A DNA stretch of 64,000 nt, taken from assembly GCA_950295325.1 (NCBI GenBank), contig OX485809.1, positions 2,416,001 through 2,480,000 on the forward strand. The letters run 5' to 3'. A program made the translations under genes and the position numbers. The DNA is from Polytrichum commune (lineage: Eukaryota > Streptophyta > Polytrichopsida > Polytrichales > Polytrichaceae). The notes under the pieces were generated by a model. It saw only the letters and a program-made list of their open reading frames with translations. It was not told the DNA's origin and made no database searches. Below are positions 10,165-22,744 of the stretch, one piece after another (within the stretch, counting starts at the first letter, position 1; each line of letters starts with the position of its first letter).

Positions 10165-12600
10165 TCCGAGCATACAACGACATCATTTGAGAGCGAGGCC
10201 GCTAGAGTCAATGACAAGTTTAATGTAGGGAACCTCAACCTTTGGAAGTTCAAAATCGAAATGTTGTTAGCATCCATGGATCTTTGGGACATAGTGGACG
10301 GATTTGAGGAAGCTCGACCTTCCAATGCAGATCCTAAAGTGTTGAAGAAGTACAAAAAACACATCAAACAAGCCATATTCATCATCGGCCTTAATTTAGC
10401 AAACAACCAATTTGCGCACATTAAGAGTTAGAAAGGCCCCGCGGAGGCGTAAAAAATCCTTTGTAACATTCATGAGACGAAGGGTTTGTCCAACATTCTT
10501 TTCATTTGCCACAAATTTTTCACGTATAAGATACAAGAGGACGACGACCTATTGGACCACTTCAACAAGGTCAATGCGCACGTAGATCAACTCGCTTGTT
10601 TAAAGGTACCCATGAGAGACGAAGACATTATCATAACCTTGCTCGAGAGTTTGATGGCGTCGTACAAATATTTGATCATAGCCTTGGAAATGATGTTGAT
10701 GAAGGAACTTATGATGAACTACGTAACAACATGTTCAATGCACGAGATGTTGAAGCACAAAGAGAAGGGGCCTCAATGTGAGAATGTTGTCATGGTGTTG
10801 CGACAAAGCAAAGACGGCAAGTTGGCAACTCATTTTTGTGTCAAGGCGTAAAATTCTTTTTATTGCGGCAAACCGGGCCACATTGCACGTTTTCGCAACA
10901 AAATAAAGGATATAAAGCGAGAAATTGCAAAAATGCAAATGACGATGACGACAACAATTACGCATTTATAATGCGTAATACAACAGATTTTAAAAGCATG
11001 TGCAAGTGGATCATGAATTCGAGAGCATTAAAATATATGATTTTCATAGGGCCGCATTTGACACATATGAGGTAATCGCTCCACGCAATGTGCATTTGGA
11101 TAATAGTGTTGTTGAAGCTATTATGATGGGATTCATCATTATGGGGCAATCGTGAAAGGTAAAATCAACCAAATTTGTATTAAAGAGAAGCTCCACGTGC
11201 CAAAATTACATGTCAATTTGCTCTCAGCGAGTAAACTTGTGTTGAATGGATTGAAGATCCAATTCAATATAAATGAATGCATTGTAAAATTTTATGACGG
11301 TGAAACCATTGCGATTGTGTCACGCAAATGAAACTTATACGAAATAAATTTTGTGAAGGTGCACGAAATAGATGCGGCCAATTTGATGCAATCTCCAACG
11401 GGAGATGGCGTGTTCGAGTTTTGGCACCGCCACCTTCACGATTTGAACATGAAGGATGTATAGACGCTCTAAAACATAGTGAGTGGCATGAATATGGGCA
11501 AAAAAATTGGCCCACATCCTTGTTGTTTTACAAAGCGTGTATTGAAGGCGAACAACATAGGGCCGTGTTTTCAAACGAGGGGGAGGCGAGCGACCAAACC
11601 TTTAGAAATTGTGCATTCCAATGTGTATGTGACCCTATACGAACCACATCTATAGGCAGTGCAAGATATTTCGCAATCTTCATTGATTGTTTTTCAAGGA
11701 AGATGTAGTTATATGTGTTAAAATTCAAAAGTAAATGTTTTGATAGGTTCAAGGCATTCGTTAAGATGCAATCCGAATGCAAAATAAAGGCGTTTCAGTT
11801 AGACAATGGCGAGGAGTTAGATTCCAAGGCATTCAATCGTATTTAAAATATCATGGCACTGAGAAGCAAACGTCCATCCTATATACACCTCAACAAAATG
11901 AAGTGGCAGAGCGTGCAAATCGCACCATTATGAAAATGATAAGGAGCATGCTTCGTGCTCAAAACTTCAACAAATCGTTTTAGGCGGAAGTGGTGGCTAG
12001 TGCAGTTTACACACGAAACCGATGTCCAATGAGGGCATTGGACTCCATTACACCTGAGAAAACGTCGAGTGAAAGAAGGCCTTGCATTGTATATAAGCGT
12101 GTGTTTGGATGTGTCGCCTACACAATGATGCTAGATGAAAACAAGTGTAAATTTGATGCAAATGGCATAAAATGTTTGTTTTTTTGGTTATTGTGAGGAA
12201 ACCAAGGTCTATAGGCTAATGTGTTTGCGATTTTAAAAAATCATAAAAAATAGAGACATGATATTCATGGAGAATAACATGAGCGTCGAAAAACGTCTTA
12301 ATGTGAAAAATGAAGGCCCTACAGAGGTTGTTGTAGATAAATATTTCAAATCATCTTCATGTAATGACGGTGATGAGCCCAAGAAACAAATGGGAGATCA
12401 TTTGGTTGCAAGTGAAGATGCAATCGAAATACTCGCAGAGAATGATGGCCGTGTTGAGAGATTCGGCAAAGATGGAAAATATCCTAAGAAAAAATGGCAC
12501 CCGCCCGGAGAATGTTAAAGAATCACATTCTATCCCAACACGGCAAAAAATGGGCCAATGTAGTATAGGCATCAAGAATTAACAAGGGCAATGGTTTCAG
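10165..12600 (+). pseudogene. Copia gag-protease-integrase, broken by stops and frameshifts
   Basis: Read in pieces. Gag: 10165-10860, with the NLWKFKIEMLL and DQLACLKVP blocks typical of UBN2-type copia gag; in-frame stops TAG (about 10428) and TAA (about 10450). Zinc knuckle about 10857-10900: YCGKPGHIARF is present but the final Cys is replaced by Arg. Protease near 11008: the DSGA active site reads NSRA, so the catalytic Asp is lost. Gag-pre-integrase about 11400-11480 (FWHRHLHDLN). Integrase core 11520-12190: QLDNGEE, then YTPQQNEVAERANRT in 11884-11932, then the FGCVAY block. A linker (12258-12518) follows, and the coding sequence stops before any reverse transcriptase. Many lesions look like G-to-A changes (Trp codons to stops, Asp to Asn, Gly to Arg). 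Confidence 0.85.
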
Positions 12601-12628
12601 AAGCCTTTGATTACTTGTAAACTGGGAG

Positions 12629-12901
12629 TGTAGAAGGTAGAGCATTAGATTGCTTGTAGTCAATAAAAATATAATGGAAAAGGCCTAAGAAATAATAAGG
12701 TTAGAATAAGGCTACAATGGTAGTCGGAAGAGGGATAAGAGTTATCCCATATTGTTTGTATGAACCAATGAAATGAAGAAAAGCAATAAAAGGCAAAGTA
12801 AGGAGAGCATAAGATCATCTCACTCCAAGCATTGTTCATATGCCTTTGTGTATGTTTATATGCTTGTACAATTTTATCTCTAATCTTATTAATATCCAAT
12901 A
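12629..12901 (+). repeat. 3' LTR of the copia element
   Basis: 273 bp starting TGTAGAAGG straight after AACTGGGAG and ending TATCCAATA, where the 5' LTR has TATCCAACA. It is slightly longer than the 5' copy through small insertions near 12655-12720. Confidence 0.85.
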
Positions 12902-12939
12902 ATTAACTTATCTTTATTGAAAACCATTGTGTTGAGTGG

Positions 12940-13320
12940 TGGGTGTAAATGTAAAAACGGAGACCAAAAAGACACATGTGTAAAAAGATTGGACAATGTT
13001 CTCAAATTTTGTTTCAAAACTCAGTGTTCAACGTTGGGTTGGGGGGGGGAGAGAAGGAGACCTATGTGATTTAAAGAGTTTGGACTACATCTTCAAATTT
13101 GATTGACTGCTCCACACTCAATAGGGAACATAACTTGAAGGAATCAACAAATACGCACTTTCAATAACCATAACTGAATTAGGAGAGGTCCAATTATCAA
13201 TGTAATATTTGTTGATGTTTCATCATATGTTTGCTAATGCAACAAAAGTTTCACTACGTACAACTAATCGGTAGAAGTTGGAGAATGTGGAAAAACGTAT
13301 TGAATAACATCCATGTCTTC
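12940..13320 (+). repeat. Dispersed repeat family G, copy 1
   Basis: Shares GACTACATCTTCAAAT, ATAACCATAACTGAAT and GGTAGAAGTTGGAGAA-type blocks, in the same order, with 47370-47690 and 58855-59210, and in reverse with 48460-48810. Non-coding, about 350 bp. Confidence 0.6.
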
Positions 13321-13402
13321 TAGTGGGGACGTCTTTGTAGCTCTTTGCAAGATCGAAATCCAAGCTTAAAGGCTTCAAACAACCAAAATACCCTACTACC
13401 AT

Positions 13403-13627
13403 TACTACATTACTCTCCCAATAAGTGCATGTTACCACTCCGAGTTATGGAGTGCTAGAGCTATTTAATAAGAATGTAATATTTTTTACCAAGGATAGTC
13501 AATTATGAACTATAATGTTTGAACAAGGTATTGAGCTTTTGTTAGTAAAAATTGAACTCATGAGTAAGACGTTATTGCATTGTCTAACTCCGAATTATAA
13601 CATGCACTAATTGGAATAATTAGTGGA
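13403..13627. mobile_element. Palindromic MITE family E copy
   Basis: Left arm TCCCAATAAGTGCATGTTAC is mirrored by ATAACATGCACTAATTGGAA at the right end. The interior is in the opposite orientation to the 5563 copy (AATGTAATATTTT, then TGAGTAAGACGTTATTGCAT). Confidence 0.6.
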
Positions 13628-15720
13628 GCAATTTGTAAGCCAAAATTTTTGGCCGAATTGTTCAACTATAGGCTTAGGATAGAAGCGGGGATGAAACTCA
13701 TCCAGGTGAATGAAAATAGTTGAACTATAGGCTCAGTAGGTAGTTATAACTATAGTCTTACGGCCATAGGAGGCCCTAGCAGGTAGTTAGAAAAACTATC
13801 GTCTCCCTCGCCCTGTAAGAGGGGAGGCGCAGAAGGACAGAGCAGACATTTCTTAGAAGCTTTGAGCGCATTGTAGAACTATTGTCTTGTCTCCCTCGAC
13901 ACCGGAAGTGCGAGGTCTATAGTTGAACTATTTTCTTAAAGCAACACCGCAGTGATTGCGGGTTGCCATTTTCTATGAAAGTTCATTGTTGTCGTATGAC
14001 TGGAAGTGAATTGAATTGAGTTCTGATGTTAGAGGTAGTATGTTTGATGTGTCACAATGATCTATAGTGCAATTCTGATTGTGTGCAAGTACAATTGATT
14101 GTGTGTGGGATTGCGAGTGTCGATCTATGCGTGGAGTTGTTATCGGAAGAAGTTGAATGTTGTATAACTATAGACTAAGTGAGGACTTTTGAATGTGATC
14201 GAATTATCTGAAGATACAGAATGCGAAAGAGTTCCGAGGAATCAGAGAGAGAATTTTGAGTAACACCTGTTATTGAATGAAGCAAAGGGCGAGTGCAACT
14301 ATTGTCAGAGAGAGAACTATCGTACATAGTTAAATCGACTGAAGTAGGAGTCCAAAATTAAGAGCCACTGCAAGAGTGAGCAAGCATATGAACATTGAAT
14401 CTATGAACGATTAGACATTGAAGAATTAAGAGTGAATGTATCCATTTGCCGAGAAGGTGACGGAGTGTTATGAGAAGGAATAAGTGAGAGAAACAGAAAA
14501 CAATTGGCTATCGTTGAAATATGGGATGGGAGGTCGAGAGTCACGAGTCTGATTGATTGAGTCAAACGAAGGAGCCAAGTAGAACTATGGACAGGGAGTT
14601 CAGTGATTGACGAGAGCGAGGAAGAGAAAACTATAATCACCCTGAGAGAGGGTCTGCGAGAGGGGAAGAAGAGGAACAGAGAGAGAAGTCTGACAGAAGG
14701 CCAAGTGTCAGAGCCGAGAGTTAATCAGCATATAGTGTCACTATGGGCTATTGTTGAGACTTAAGTTATACATTGAGGTGAAGTGTAAGGCCAAAGGCCG
14801 CCCATGAGGTGAAATGATTATTGTTAACCATAAGAGAGGCAAGAAAAGAGTGAGGTCACGATAGTGCGGCCGAAAAGAGATCATAGTTGAATTTGATATC
14901 TTAGGTTGTTAGAGTTATCATTTGAAAAGTGAGGTTAAGGAGAGAATCTTAATCAATTGAAGTGATGAGAAATCACTTTTGATCAATTGATTAGGAAGAA
15001 AACTGAGAGATATAAGAGAGATTCAATGAACTTAGAATAGGATTAACTTTGGAGTATAAAGGAAACCTAGGCATAAGTTAATCTCATTCCAATTCAAGGG
15101 TAAGTCGAATAAGATTAACTTTGGTTTATTAAGAGAATCTAGGCATGAGTTAATCTTATCTTAATTAAGCTTTAATTGATAATTAGTCAAGAGGAGAGAT
15201 CTTTGAGTATGGAATGCGATTTAATCCTATCAACTATTGTCTTGTGTGTTACCCTGGTTGTTGTTGTTGCAGGTTGTGCAGGGCGACCAAGACTATAGCT
15301 TGACGGATAATTGTTAATTGCATAAGTTGTGAGTAGAGACTAAATTTGAAGATAAGGAACGAACAATTGTTTTGTATTAGAATTAACATTGACCAAGTAA
15401 TAAAGGAGTTGTTTTGAATTGAAGATGCATTGGCCAATGGTTATCAAAGACAATTGTGATACTCAAAGACTATTGTTCTCAAAAGACTATTGTTATACAA
15501 AATCTCATGACGAGATGGTTACTACTGAGACTGACACACATACCCCACTGACTGAGACACAGTGAGAGGAAACCAAAAGAGAAAAGGAGAGTAAAAGATA
15601 TACCAGTCATGTTTTGGAGTGAATATAGCAAACCCTTTGGTCTAATTAATGAACTATGAAGTGACAAATGCCTGTAATAGACACTAGTTAAGCCTTCCTT
15701 GAGAGTCTGTACCCTGGTGT
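13628..15720. other. G/A-rich region of unknown nature
   Basis: No host gene recognised. The block is purine-rich on the plus strand and repeats AACTAT(A/T)GTC-like words (for example near 13725, 13790, 13880, 15230, 15470), which suggests a decayed repetitive element. A two-copy repeat lies at 15040-15185. Confidence 0.4.
15040..15185 (+). repeat. Two-copy tandem repeat, unit about 70 bp
   Basis: GGATTAACTTTGGAGTA..CCTAGGCATAAGTTAATCT is followed directly by AGATTAACTTTGGTTTA..TCTAGGCATGAGTTAATCT. The two units differ at scattered positions. Confidence 0.65.
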
Positions 15721-16607
15721 TTTGGGTTATTTAAGTGAGAGCAAAAAACTAACTACACAATTCTCTTCCCTTGACACTAGAGGAAACATGCGCACCAAAG
15801 AAAAATATAATAAATTATGTGCTCCAAGGAGTGCGTTGTACATTGTTACCTCTCAATAGAGAAGACATACCTATTTTCGATGACTTAAGCAATTTCATGT
15901 AAATGTAGTACATGTGTGATCTCAAGGTGATTTTCATAGGTGCAAAAATTGATATCACAATGTTTAACCAGAAAATCATAATTTCTTTCCAAGTTTTGAT
16001 ATGGTAGTAAATTTACAAAGGCAAGATTCTCTCCCAACCCACATTCACAATATAATGTAGGTCGACCCATTTCCAATAATTGGGAGATGAAAAATTGAGT
16101 ATAATTAGTGTCATTTTCAAGGCAACCAAATTTGTGCCCTTCTCACCTACTTTCCCTCGCGGTGAATGAGACAACTACATCTTGACATTCTTATGGCCTT
16201 TTCCATCACGTTAGAAAATGATGGCTACATGTGTGGACCTTCACAACTTTAGGGGATTCTATGTAGTAGGATTGGGGGGTATCGGAGATGTCTACTCTAT
16301 TTGGTTCTTGACACTTTGAGTTATAAAAAGATTAAGAACCTTCATGTTGACAAGTGGTAAATATTGCATTTCAATTCGGGTTTTGAAACTCGAAATGACA
16401 ATCGTGGTGATTCAATTACAGCAAGAATGTTGACAAATCTCTACAAATAGTTGGGATGAAGTTCTCATGTGTGATGCAAGGGTAAACTTGCAAAGAACCA
16501 CAAGCCAACACTATTATAAGCAAGTGGTAGTCACAAGAGTGCTCTGCCCTATTGTTATCATGCACACGTGGTTGCCTCACATACAATTATGAATTCTCAT
16601 GTACAAC

Positions 16608-16786
16608 ATTGTTCATGGTATTTAGTATCACTTCCTATACGGAGTTATGCAATGCTAAAATTATTTATTAAGAATGTAATATTTTACTATACAAAGTAAA
16701 TATTTACGTTCTATAATGTCCAAACAACCTATTCAACTTTCGTTAGCTAAAATTGAGCTGATGAGTAAGAAGTTATTGCATGGCTG
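16608..16786. mobile_element. MITE family E copy, diverged or partial
   Basis: Contains CGGAGTTATGCAATGC, AAGAATGTAATATTTTAC, GTTCTATAATGTCC and GAGTAAGAAGTTATTGCATG in the family E order. The right terminal arm is missing. Confidence 0.5.
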
Positions 16787-19179
16787 TGAGCCCAAAATGG
16801 TGCTCACATGTGTTCTTAACTCTTCGAAATCATTAGAAGTTATGTTTTGATGTTTTATGATTATTCACAAAAATATAAAAAAAGTGAAGCTTGAATGAAG
16901 TTATGTTTAGACATTAGGCTCGTGTGAAGTAGTTGATTAAAAGTTTAGGGGTGTGAAAAAAAATTCCTTAGTTAGGTGAGCGTAGTGTATGGTGAACCAA
17001 GGGTGGCTCCTTAAGTTAAATGTTTGAATTAGGATCTAAGTTGTTGGTTTAAGAGTTGAAGGCTTAGATGATAGGATGAGAGCCTACAAAGTAGCAAAGG
17101 ATCAAAAGACTTATCTTGAGCCTTGGGGGTGTTCACCTACTCCCTCTCAACTCATTATATAAACCCTCACTATTTTCTCTCTCATCATCTCTTTTCCTTC
17201 GTGTTCATTGGCATCCCACGTGTTATAAGTGTGGGTGTGGGAAGCAAGAACGGAGCACATGTTCGTGCAAGATCTCAAGGTGAAGAACCAAGACTAATTC
17301 ACCTTGAAGTTAGTTTGATATTTGTTAGGAGTAGTCTTTGGTTGAGACATTTAGAGCTTAGCTTGTTGTATGTGACTTATAGAATTTAAATTCATGATAT
17401 TTATATTTATAGTATTTGGAATCATGGCATTTAGAATTGTAGCATCCACATTCATGTTGAGTTTAAAGTTCTCTCTCCTCTAAGGAGTTGAGCTCTTAGA
17501 GCTTTGGAAAATATAGTATTTAGTTGCTGGAACTACAGTATTTAGGCTGCTGGAAATACAATATTTAGTTAGAGGGTAGGTTGCTGGAAATACAATATTT
17601 AGTTCAGAAGTTAGAAAGTTGGGACATTAGATTGGGTCATAGTTAGTTAACAAGAATATTATCTAATGCTAATTAGGTAATGAGCATTTAGCTAGTGGAT
17701 TGACTATAAGGCATCACAAGGTGATATCAAGGGGGAGAACTTGTAGTTAAGTTGTTGGGATTGTAATCAAGCACTTAAGGATGCCATGGCGAAGAATGAA
17801 CGAACTTGGGAGTGAATGGCGAAGAATTGCGGAAGAGGATGTAACGCTAAGTGATGAGAGTGATGAATATTTTTCAACACTTGTGTACTCATCACATGTA
17901 GTCAACAAGTCACAACTTCAGCGAGGTGATAAGCATTAGTGAAAAATCAACGGCCAGAACTAAGGTTTCAAGATGGAAGTCCTTAAGAGCATGTGTAGCT
18001 AAGGCCGTGGGATGGACCCTTGAGGCGGCCAATACTATACCCACTCAAGAAAATTGCATTAATAAAACATCATGACTTAAGAGAAGTTGGGTGTTCATTG
18101 AGATGGGACTTATATCTTATGTTGCTACTTTTGGTGTGATACATGCGAATCTCAAAACCATCACCCAGACTAGGACGCTTAAGGGTGGTGGGTTTGGCCT
18201 CACAATGGCGTAATTCCAAATAATAAATGAGGCTACATACCAAAAGTGGTGTCGTATGTGTAATGTTCCAGATAATAAGACATCATTTATATGGCTTTTA
18301 CTTGAGTGAACTATACTTAACTCCTTAAGGATAGAGCCCAAAATTTTGCCTCATTTTAGATACCATCACTAAGTGTCTTCCACATAGGGCAAAGCCAATA
18401 AAGCCTAAGGTTGTTTTGAGCTCGAGTTAGCTTATGTTAAAATCATCATGGAATAGGGTTAAAGTTCAAGATAGAGTCCATAATCCAAGATTATAATTCT
18501 CAGTTTTAAGTTGTAAGTTTACAATAACATTTATAGATTCTATTATTGACGATAAATAAGAATGTTTAGAATATGGACATGGTATTTTCATACTTGTGCC
18601 CACATTTTAAGTGCGGGCCTAATACAAATAAAATAGTTTGATTATTAATAATTTTGGAAAAAAAATGTGTATCACACTAGGATCTAGAAAAAAAATTTGA
18701 GACCCAATTTTAATAAAGTAGTTTACACAAAGATCTAGAATTAAATATTCAAATAATTATTTTTTATTTTTTATTTTTTGGAGTAAGCAGTGTTGCTAAC
18801 TCAAGAAAAGAAAAAGAAAACCAATGTCTGGCAATCCAACATGAATTTGAACCCATTGGCCCTACTTTGCTCAAGAATCCCCTTAGGTGCAAGGTAGGGT
18901 TTATTTGCTAATTTAAAGTCATGTCTCATCAATCACCACTGACTACATGACCAATCACCACTTCACCGTCCCTCAAAAATTGCACAAATAAGACACCCAA
19001 CCCAAAACCCATTACAAATTTTGGCTTTACAATTATTTGTCAAATTGGTTGTTGCCTTAGAAGATAGTTGCTCCCATCTCCTAGGATATGATGTGTGGAT
19101 GATTAAACAAATATTTAAGTTTTAAGATGTTGTGTATTCCACACCCATTCAATTGAATATTCTTAAATTATATTTCGAT
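16787..19179. other. Intergenic, no gene seen
   Basis: No coding signal. A short open frame at 17123-17389 has no recognisable motif. One small tandem array (17478-17610) is listed separately. Confidence 0.45.
17478..17610 (+). repeat. Short tandem repeat based on GCTGGAAATACAATATTTAG
   Basis: Four imperfect copies, spaced irregularly by about 29-45 bp, of a 20-24 bp word: the first two vary at ATATAGTATTTAG and CTACAGTATTTAG, the last two are nearly identical. Confidence 0.65.
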
Positions 19180-19664
19180 TGACCATGGAATTTGAGGTCC
19201 CCCAAACTATGTTTTTAAAGGCTTACATTATCCACCGACATGCTCCACTGGATTTTTTGGTGGGAGAGGCAAAAGAGGTGCTTTGAGGGAGAAAGTAGGG
19301 CCCATGACAGAAAATGCTTGTTATTATATATAGATATAGATATAGATATATAGATATATAGATATATAGGATTGATTGGGGGGGGAGGAGAGAAGATGGA
19401 GACAAGAGAATGGTCAGACTTGAATTATTTCAAAACTGCCATTTTTGAGCTTATGCTAATAAACATCAACACATTCATTTTTTGGTGCATGGTCATTCCT
19501 CTTGATCGACGTTCAATTTACATCTAGTGAGGGACCCAAAAACTTTGTAAATTTATTTTCTTGGGAAATCGGACCATGAAAGTTGGCCTATGAAGTCAGA
19601 GCATGGAAAAAAACCATCTTCCATGGTCCAACTTCATGGTCCATGGCATGAACCAGCCCTCAAC
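19180..19664 (+). mobile_element. Old truncated copy of the 27238-28459 TIR element
   Basis: Matches both flanks of the larger element: GAGGTCCCCCAAACTATG..GGGCCCATGAC at left, and AAACTGCCATTTTTGAGCTTAT..TTCATGGTCCAT at right. The right terminus, read in reverse, starts GGGCTGGTTCATGCCATGG. The left terminus and most of the middle are gone; a microsatellite (19320-19372) sits in the gap. Confidence 0.65.
19320..19372 (+). repeat. TAGATA/TATAGA microsatellite
   Basis: Run of about 50 bases of TATAGATA-type units, followed by a G-rich spacer (about 19378-19386). Confidence 0.8.
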
Positions 19665-20187
19665 ATAGTATTTATGAATGGATCATTTTTTACTATTATT
19701 GGGAAGGAGGAGATTGCCCGGCACGTCTATCAATATTCTTACTTTCATGGAAGAATGTGACGTGATTTGTTCCAATGATTGAAAGCACATGGCAACATGG
19801 ACTCAATTGAAGCCATGTATGAAGCATAGAGGAATAATCTACACGTCCTTTTATCCAAATATGTATACAGTATCACACTTGGTTGACTTGAGATCCGGCA
19901 ATTAAATTCACCGAAGATTTTAAATCACTTCACGGATAAATTAATCAGTGTGTGTTACTATTAAGAATTACACAGACTGAAACTATTCAATGAGAATGTA
20001 ATGCACTCTAAACTCCATACTATCATGCTTGTGGCACCCAAAGTGCACGTGATATTGAGTTATGTAGTGTGTACCATTAATGCAAGATAAAAGAGAATTA
20101 GTGTAACATGTGACATTATGGAATATCACAAAGTCGACAATGACAATGTTTATATAGTGTATATCATATTGCACCTTGCCACATTAG

Positions 20188-20431
20188 GTACACTGAATAT
20201 GATATTTAGTGTCACCGATGTTGCAATTATTGTCACTTACCAAGTGGTTTTTCATCCAAATTTCAATCATCCATGACAACATTTCATCACAAGTCGCTGA
20301 CAAGAGGAGGTAGATTTTGGGCCAATGGATGAACTCATCCATCATCCAGGACATCATTTGTTCGCTTATATATAAGAAGTGTCGTCCAAGAAAATGTCAT
20401 AGTGACATTAAATATCATGTATAATGTAGTT
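20188..20431 (+). mobile_element. MITE family D, internally deleted copy
   Basis: Starts ACACTGAATATGATATTTAG and shares the TTTCAATCATCCATGACA and GGATGAACTCATCCATCATC blocks with 24393-24770. It lacks the segment between TGTCACCGAT and the TTGCAATTATTGTCAC block. Confidence 0.65.
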
Positions 20432-20472
20432 TCCTTATAGGCTTCTAGGGCCCCCAAGGGCTTACAAATCAC

Positions 20473-20630
20473 ACCACTAATTATCTCAATTAGTGCATGT
20501 TACTATTCGGAGTTACAAAATGCAATAACATCTTAATCGGGAGTTGAATTTCCACTAACGAAAGTTCAATAGGTAGTTTGGACATTATAAAACATAAATG
20601 ACTTTTTTTTGGTAAAATACAATTTGAACT
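20473..20630. mobile_element. MITE family E, left two thirds
   Basis: CACTAATTATCTCAATTAGT followed by GCATGTTACTATTCGGAGTT and AACATAAATGACTTTTTT. The right arm is missing. Confidence 0.6.
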
Positions 20631-20639
20631 TTGTAATAT

Positions 20640-22740
20640 CAACCTCCTTGATGTCACTCCTTCTCTTATACCTTGAAACCCTAGAATATGGATGTTCTCA
20701 GTTTAAATCTCACTCCTTGTTATCATGTTTCCCTCCCATATATCATGGGTTTTGACATTAAAATAAACCACCAAAGACTCAAATCACACGCTCGCACATT
20801 AATGTCAATGGGGATGAACCCATTCCAATATGAGAAGATGGTTGTCCTTCTTTGGGAGATTACTATATATAGCAACTTGTATGATTGAAAGTTGTCAATT
20901 TTCTATGGACTCTTTTCTTACCTCAAAGTGTATATCTATTCTTAATATGATCTTGAAAGTTTGGACTATAATTCTATTGCATACATTTATCACAATTCAT
21001 TGAGGTTTAATGATTGTAAATAAAGTAAAAATAAACTCTGAAAATTACTAAATATTGCTACCGTTGTGATGGTATAATTAAATTGAATTCTAGAAAGCTT
21101 GCTTATTAGATGATCTAATGAAACCACAACACACTCCAAGAAACTAAGGATTCAGCTTATTTCAATATTTGTTCAACCGATAGGATTAAGTTTCATTATC
21201 AACCTCAACATACTTACAAATCCCTCAAATGAATATCCCTCTACCCAAATTTTGTGATTACCTACTTGAATCACACTAATTCAAGTAAATTAAATGAGCG
21301 TATCCAATATCACACAAACACAATGAAAGATGCAAGTACAAGGTACAAATCGCATATTGCAAAGGCAAGGAGATGTATTCATGACAAAGTTGTTGACGTA
21401 GAGAGTGGAATTGCCACAATATGCCCAATTATAAAGGAATCACTCCCCCTACCTTTTATTGATGATTTCACATTCTTTCACATTTATGGGTTGTACACAA
21501 TGAAGTTTTTTTTTACAAGTATGGGATTGAGCACATCCGGCTTTAGTGAACCTCAAAGGAACAATGGCAACGAGCACTCACTTGATCGCATAGAGTATAC
21601 TATACGAACCCACAATGTTCTTACTAAATTGCATATGGTGATGATGTAGTGAATATCCGCAATATGCCAAACTCAAAAGTATACACTCCCCCTATATGTC
21701 TTGATGACTTCACATTTTTTTTTCAAAACTACCTATATGATTTTACCTAAACCAAATGTTATTTTAATGAATTTCTATCCATGCAAGTCTTCACACATGA
21801 TAAAATAGAATAAACCAACGGTTATGAGCGTTCGGAGTGCCATGACCTCCCAGTTTCGTGTTAGGCCTACCTCCAACAGGTGGTTTGTGAAAATAGTCTA
21901 AGTGACCATGAGACATGACCCATTCGGTGCCATGTAGGAATCCATGTAGACTTTACATCCATCTTGCATTCACATACTCTGTTGGTCCCTCAAGTGTAGT
22001 ATGAAGCGAAGTTGGACCAGTTCCGCCTCTTCCACCAATGAGAGTTCTTGAAGTGTGTTGGTCACATGCTCTCAATCTCATGTGTGAAGTGCCCCTTAGT
22101 TGATGATGTTGGTGGTTGAAGTACATTGTTTATAGTATTTAATGTCCTATACATAATAATGTCACTTACCCTAAATTGCGACATATGCTAAGTTACACCA
22201 ATGATCAACAACTTCATCATTACTATCACCTCAGGTGACTTGGCATTTGCATGTGCTTACTACCGTTTCAAAATACTACCGTAGATGCTTCCTACTGCAG
22301 TGTGCTAACTACCGTAGCTGCTCTCGCAGCTTGGGCACCTTTCTGCCTGATAATTAATTAAAGTGCGCAAGTAAGTTAGGCAACCCAAAAAATAATATTT
22401 CAAAATTGGGCAGATTCAAAAAGTAATTAGAAAAAGTTAGGCATCCATTCCCGTTTGCTTGTCTCATTCCCGTTTTAATGGTAGTGTGTCAACATGACTT
22501 GTAGAGCAAAATCATCCTTGTATTGTTTTTAGACCATGAGTGAGATTGATGCCGCATGAAGACACCGTTGAAGTTATTTGATGCTACTTTGTTGGATTTC
22601 AATGAATGTCACTTGCATTATTGTGATTTTAGGCACTCTTTGAATGTTTTTTTTGGACACTTAACGAAATCAATTTCCCAAAAATTTAGGCACCTTTTAA
22701 ATTCATTATTTTTTGCCCAAGCTGCTATAGAGCTACAGTA
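20640..22740. other. Intergenic with one family F copy, no host gene seen
   Basis: Short open frames (for example 20688-20888 and 21254-21649) have no recognised domains. The second of these is mostly family F repeat. Near 22255-22330 the word ACTACCGTAG and its variants recur. Confidence 0.4.
21405..21640 (+). repeat. Repeat family F copy
   Basis: Carries the family order: ATGCCCAATTATAAAGG, TTGATGATTTCACATTCTTT, GGATTGAGCACATCC and CACTCACTTGATCG. Other copies are at 23565, 25195, 25933, 26225, 28608 and 29488. Confidence 0.6.
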
Positions 22741-22744
22741 ATAT

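Larger units (their letters stand above)
6646..12901 (+). mobile_element. Ty1/copia LTR retrotransposon, decayed and rearranged
   Basis: The two LTRs (6646-6907 and 12629-12901) start TGT and align through AAGGTAGAGCAT, AATATAATGGAA, GAGATAAGAG-like and CACTCCAAGCATTGTTCATA blocks. The flanks ACTAA (6641-6645) and ATTAA (12902-12906) form a 5-bp target duplication with one mismatch. A primer site follows the 5' LTR directly and AACTGGGAG precedes the 3' LTR as a short polypurine tract. Gag, protease and integrase order between them is that of Ty1/copia. Two oddities: no reverse transcriptase or RNase H remains between integrase (about 12580) and the 3' LTR, and about 3 kb of unrelated sequence separates primer site and gag. 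It cannot move on its own. Confidence 0.85.
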
